Source of the DNA: Tetranychus cinnabarinus
Lineage: Eukaryota; Arthropoda; Arachnida; Trombidiformes; Tetranychidae
Length of the DNA stretch: 64,000 bases
Direction of reading: 5' to 3'
Assembly: GCA_022266195.1 (NCBI GenBank)
Contig: WHVY01000001.1
Location: forward strand, 6,696,001 to 6,760,000
Position 1 is the first letter of the stretch. Each line of letters begins with the position of its first letter. Of this stretch, positions 59,645 to 64,000 are shown piece by piece. The position numbers and the translations under genes are program-made. The notes below the pieces were generated by a model that ran no database searches, had not been told where the DNA came from, and saw only the letters and a list, made by a program, of their open reading frames with translations.

Positions 59645-60652
59645 TCACACAAAGTATCTCCTTTCTTTGCCATAAAAAGAAAAATTTGGTGAATCAATCC
59701 AAATTATTGTCACTTTTTGCACACGTTAATAATCTCACACTCTCTTAATGAGAAATTAATGAAAAGCTTACACCGAATTGTGCCATGATGGATAATCTAT
59801 TGATTTTCACTCATAAAAATCTAATAGTTAAATCTCAAAATCAGCAACTAAAAAAAATCTTCAGCAAAGCAATCTTCAAAAAAATCTAATCAAACAATAC
59901 TCGTATTAAGCTACTAAGTTTGAATTAGAAACTCGGGGAATCAAATTTGTGTCATGACAAACTTCCCATTTTCAATTTTGTTCCTGATTAATTTATTTAC
60001 TCCTCATTTAATATTAACAGTCGCAATCTCAATCAAAACCATTGAACTTGACATTATTGTGCCTTTAAGCTACCTGACAAATTGCCTTTTTTAGTATGCA
60101 ATATTTCTTATGTCTTTGCTTTGTATTTATATTAATTTTGTCTTAAAACAATTGATGTAACTGAGCTAATAACAAATCATTTTTTGTTCCCGTCAACAAT
60201 AGTGCACCATCATGTTGATTATAAGCATGTAAAAATTTGATTCACCTTAGATAATAAGTGATTTATTTTTATCATACTATTAAACCATTAGATTTAATAC
60301 AATAAAATGGTTCCTTTAAATTTTTGAATATTGTGCAAGGTTTTCTTAAAAATAAGATATTAATCATTGAACAAATCGATTGAGATGTTACTTTTTTATG
60401 TAATAATCGTATGTGAATACAGATTTGGTTGTAAATGTTTATAATTTATTATATTTGTATGAAAAGAGACGATGTATTGGACTCGAGATGTCCTAGACAT
60501 TATGAATTGGCAGATTTTTTGGCTTTGATGAACATGTTGACGAATCACAACTAAACTTGATTGTTAAACATGCAAATGAATTTCATTTTTTCATAGAGTA
60601 ACGCTTTAAACAACAAATTTAATTTCCAATGTCCATTTCGATTTATGGTAAG
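59645..60652. other. Convergent 3' spacer
   Basis: Between the stops of NTAN1 (+) and the TMIE-like gene (-). AT-rich; holds both 3' UTRs. An AATAAA occurs near 60301 on the + strand. No gene seen. Confidence 0.45.
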
Positions 60653-61420
60653 CTAATACTTTTCTTTGGTCACTGATGGAGTTGGACTGGACACCGTTAT
60701 TGGATCATTATCTGATGTAATCGAAACAATGGTGTTGGTCAATTTGGGATTTGTTAATCCGGGTTTTTCATTGATCGAACCTTCATCCGCATCATCTTTG
60801 GACATCGATCTTTCCATAGAGTCAGACTTGAAAAGCGCTTTAAGCCTTTTCATCAAAGTTTTCTTTTCTTCGATAGTTCCTTTTTTGATTCTATCTTCTT
60901 CATATTCTTTAACTTCATTGAGCACTAAACATATGATTGAGAATAGATTGAGTACAAAAATCCAATAAGAGGGAAAATTTTTGGCAGACTGGTTAACTTG
61001 AACATTTATTGACTTACCTTTGATTAGTTCCATTCCTTCGATAGGGATTTTGTTCAGATGGGCTCTGAATTGCTTAGTAACCTTTTTACGAATAGCGTCT
61101 GCTTCAATTTCTTGTTTAGTTCGAGGTATCCTGCATCTCATTATACAACAGGCAACAATCGTAGCAATTATGGCTATCAACATTCCAATCATAACTAGAT
61201 GCCATACTTTGAAAACACCAAACAACGGCTTTTCTAGAAAAGCATCGATTGTATCCTCAGCTGCTTCAGTACCACACTGTCAATGTTAAGAAAATAAATG
61301 TAATTTTCAGTGAATTAGATTTTTTTGAATCAGAGTTATTCAATGACTTACTGGATGTCCATGTGAAAGAAGTGAATTACCAATGAGAAGTCCAAGAAAG
61401 GTATAAATATAGGGAATCAT
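60653..61420 (-). CDS. TMIE homologue (transmembrane inner ear protein)
   Basis: Three minus-strand exons, 61420-61352, 61276-61018 and 60924-60653, join in frame to 199 residues. TMIE is an essential partner of TMC mechanotransduction channels in vertebrate hair cells and in nematode touch cells. A signal peptide (MIPYIYTFLGLLIGNSLLSHG) is followed by a short lumenal segment and a single membrane span with the family signature: VWHLV, a hydrophobic run, CCIMRCRIPRTKQEIEA, matching vertebrate LWHVV ... CVFNCRVPRTRKEIEA. After it comes the conserved helical segment (AIRKKVTKQFRAHLNKIP) and a charged/Ser-rich cytosolic tail. Vertebrate TMIE ends in a Lys-rich tail; here it is Ser/Thr/Asp-rich. 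Confidence 0.9.
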
Positions 61421-64000
61421 AATGAATGATCTACTGATATTCAAATTGAATTGATGAAATGTGACGATGATTGTGAAATGGCTATGATGATTATCATGAA
61501 AATTATTGTAATCAATAGAATACAATTGCCGGTTAGCAAAAAGAACCAGGTAAATCAGATCAAACTTTAATCTTTGATGTAAACTAGACTTCATCACCGA
61601 TGAAATCTTGTTCAACAAATGTTTCAGCTTTGTTAGAAATGTGAATCTCGTTTCTAATAGAGTCTCGCTTGTCAACAAATATAACAGTGAGTGACCAGAA
61701 TAAGGCAAATTATCACTTTGAGAATTGGTTAACATCAAACAAAGCATATTTTGGTCGCACAAATTTTAACGTTTCACAGTTAAATTAATCATCTCATGTA
61801 TTGTCAACAGTAGAAAGTTGAATGGAAAGAAAATAGAAAATGGTCGAACTCATTTTGACCATGAATGATTAAATAACACGTAACATTGGATAGAAATGTT
61901 GATTGTAATGGTGAAAACATGACTAGCTACTTGATGCTCTATAAACCAGATGAATTACAATTTAAGCACACAATTCTTTCCCTTAATTTCTCTCGAAGGA
62001 TTTACGTGAGAAATTTCACCAAATGTTGACCAAAGAAACCATTTAACCAATGATGGGTCATTGCCGCAAGATGTGATCACAAGATTTCACTTAAATTAAT
62101 GATCCAATTGAACCCGATGAACTAAAAAGGGTAAACCAGAAACGAAACCAGAAAAGAGGAAAATTAAACAACGAGTTAAAACAAAGGCTTTAACCAAAAA
62201 CAAGTGGACCAGTCGAGCTACTTTTATTTCATAATGTAGCCTTCAGCTAACGGAAACCATTTTAACATTGCATAATGAAAATAATCATGATCATCACTCT
62301 GATGTCTTCCTTGTTTCACTGAATCACTTTTGTCAAATATTTAAGGTTCCTCTGGTAAGAGGACCACCGCCCTTTACCATCATTAATTATTCATTATCAA
62401 AATTTCATTTGCTTTCTCTCCTTCTCACTCTATCTCATCATCATATTACTATTTTTTTCTTAACTCTAATCATGTGTTCAAGTAAACCAAAACAAACATT
62501 TCAACTCTTTTACTCAATATTATATCCATTTATTTATTTGATAAATAAAATAATAAGTCAATGCTTCAAATTTTTGTGTCAAAATTTCTTTAAACTGAAA
62601 TTGAAACTTATATAAAGCATGAAACCCAATATTGAGCTACATCAACGAAAATTATGATACATTTTCCCAGTATTCAGGTTCCCGAGAAATTATGAGAATG
62701 AACACAGAATTCGTATTCAACGTAGCGAGTGAAGGGGTAAATGCTCTTGGATCATTAACGTTGTTGAAGTAAATTAGCTGGATAATGATAAAAACTTTGA
62801 ATTCCTGGAAGGAATAAGGCGAGGAATGAAAATTTTGAATGAAACGAACCCAATTTTTGAATCGATTAGTGATTAATAGCTATGAGACAAAAAATAGTCA
62901 ATTTTTTGATGAATCATTTTTTCATCAACAAAAAATATAAAATAAAGCCTATCAATGATCATCTAAATCTTAAGTTCTTGCATCAGTCTATCGAAAGATT
63001 TACCTGAGTAATATTCAGCCTTTAAATTGTAATATTCAGAAGGAAAACATTACAATATCCAGTTGTAATATTAACTTTTATCTGGTTCAACCCAATATTT
63101 CGTGATCAACATTCATGAACAATTGTCTGTTGATTAGACAAAATGCCTCAGATCTGGTAACTTATAGATGACAATTTGAAAATTGAAAATAAAATAAGTG
63201 AAAGTACATCACAATTAACTTCAATAGTCTACATTCAAAAAACATACAGTCTACATGTAATATACAAAAAGCTTAAAGAGTTGTAAAACTGAAAGTAATA
63301 AAAAGTAATTTTGATATTAACTATGGCTGAAGCAACTTCTATGGAATTAATCATTTGACCAGTTAAAAACGATTAATTTTATTAAAATATATTAATCAAT
63401 GAATCCCTTACTAATATTTATCTTGCTTCCGGTGATATTTTTAATTTATCAGTTAAAAATGGTTAATGAAAAGATTCTTGAAACTCCTTTTCATTTTATT
63501 ATTTGACAAAATTTACATTATTTTGAATATCTCATAAAAAATGGCTGACACACCCAATCACAACAATCGGATTGATTGTCCATGTTTGCTTTTAATGGTT
63601 TATTGTTTTCAAATGGCTAACCCAAAGGTTTTTCAGTAAGCTTTCCTTATCATCAGAAAAAAATAAACAAGCAAACTGAACCAGATTCAAATGTCTGCTT
63701 TATATTTTATATTTTTTAACTTGAACATATAAAATAATGATTGTCATTAAATGGACTATCACAGTTGATTCAAATAATTTGAATGTCATTTAGATAGAGC
63801 ATAGATTTTTGCTCTCAACTGAATCAGTTCATTAGGTTCAACCCAAAAAGTGATCGGAACACGAGAAATAAGACTTTAAAAGCATTCGAAGAGACGGCTT
63901 TCGTGACAGATATGAAGATTTCGGTTTTCGAGATGGATAAGTTTTAAAGATGTTAAAGTTAATTTAAGAAATCATTAGATCAATTGTACCCGTCGATCCA
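61421..64000. other. Gene-poor interval to window end
   Basis: Upstream side of the TMIE-like gene, then AT-rich sequence. The open frames at 61340-61762 (minus) and 62268-62615 (plus) are a leader read-through and a low-complexity stretch. No coding region, RNA gene or clear inverted repeat recognised. Confidence 0.45.

Noticed and set aside
1..64000. CRISPR arrays, bacterial operons, tRNA or rRNA genes, viral insertions
   Set aside because: No spaced identical short repeats, no ribosome-binding-site operon layout, no cloverleaf or rRNA block that I could recognise, and no viral polymerase or capsid frame seen.

Overview
The window is animal nuclear DNA. It is strongly AT-rich (about two thirds by eye). 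Genes are split by GT-AG introns, many of them short, although four recognisable genes (PAOX, DCPS, ARSB and SNX9 types) and one glycogen-targeting gene are intronless over their coding region. The gene set (furin, LY6 protein, TMIE, heparan/chondroitin-type glucuronyltransferase, XRCC4, NTAN1) is bilaterian. Compact AT-rich arthropod style plus a fatty acyl-CoA reductase pair suggests an arthropod; a mite such as Tetranychus is my best guess, but this is an inference from style and not proven by any single feature. All exon joins below were made by hand from splice sites, reading-frame continuity and remembered family motifs.

Layout. 1-2.4 kb: a large foldback repeat (arms 1-550 and 1032-1579) and a decayed third copy. 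5.1-12.6 kb (+): a furin-type proprotein convertase in seven coding exons. 13.5-14.1 kb (+): a mitochondrial peptide-release-factor-like protein whose GGQ motif reads GGS. 14.6-15.2 kb (-): a small GPI-type LY6 protein. 16.5-17.3 kb (-): a glycogen-targeting PP1 regulatory subunit. 17.3-25.6 kb: gene-poor, with a decayed TIR element and weak exon-like pieces. 25.7-37.0 kb (-): gamma-glutamylcyclotransferase, polyamine oxidase, DcpS decapping scavenger, beta-1,3-glucuronosyltransferase, and a 5'-truncated GTPBP1-like fragment.

37.0-38.1 kb: a rearranged junction (inverted repeat, 21-bp minisatellite, TA-flanked foldback element) where the GTPBP homology stops. 38.4-40.0 kb (+): arylsulfatase B-like gene. 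41.8-45.0 kb (+): a decaying fatty acyl-CoA reductase with a nonsense codon, a frameshift and a nest of small TA-flanked transposons in its last intron. 47.7-50.2 kb (+): its intact paralogue. 51.5-53.2 kb (+): SNX9/18/33 sorting nexin. 55.0-55.7 kb (+): XRCC4. 55.8-57.2 kb (-): secreted LDL-receptor-class-A protein, convergent with XRCC4. 58.2-59.6 kb (+): NTAN1, with an unrecognised divergent ORF beside its promoter. 60.7-61.4 kb (-): TMIE homologue. 61.4-64.0 kb: nothing recognised.

The genes do not form one pathway; this looks like an ordinary chromosomal stretch. I found no convincing new biological system. The most informative oddities are the release factor without a catalytic Gln, the two decaying gene copies (GTPBP, FAR) linked to repeat insertion, and at least seven small TIR elements, six of which end in the TA target duplication typical of Tc1/mariner-type insertions.
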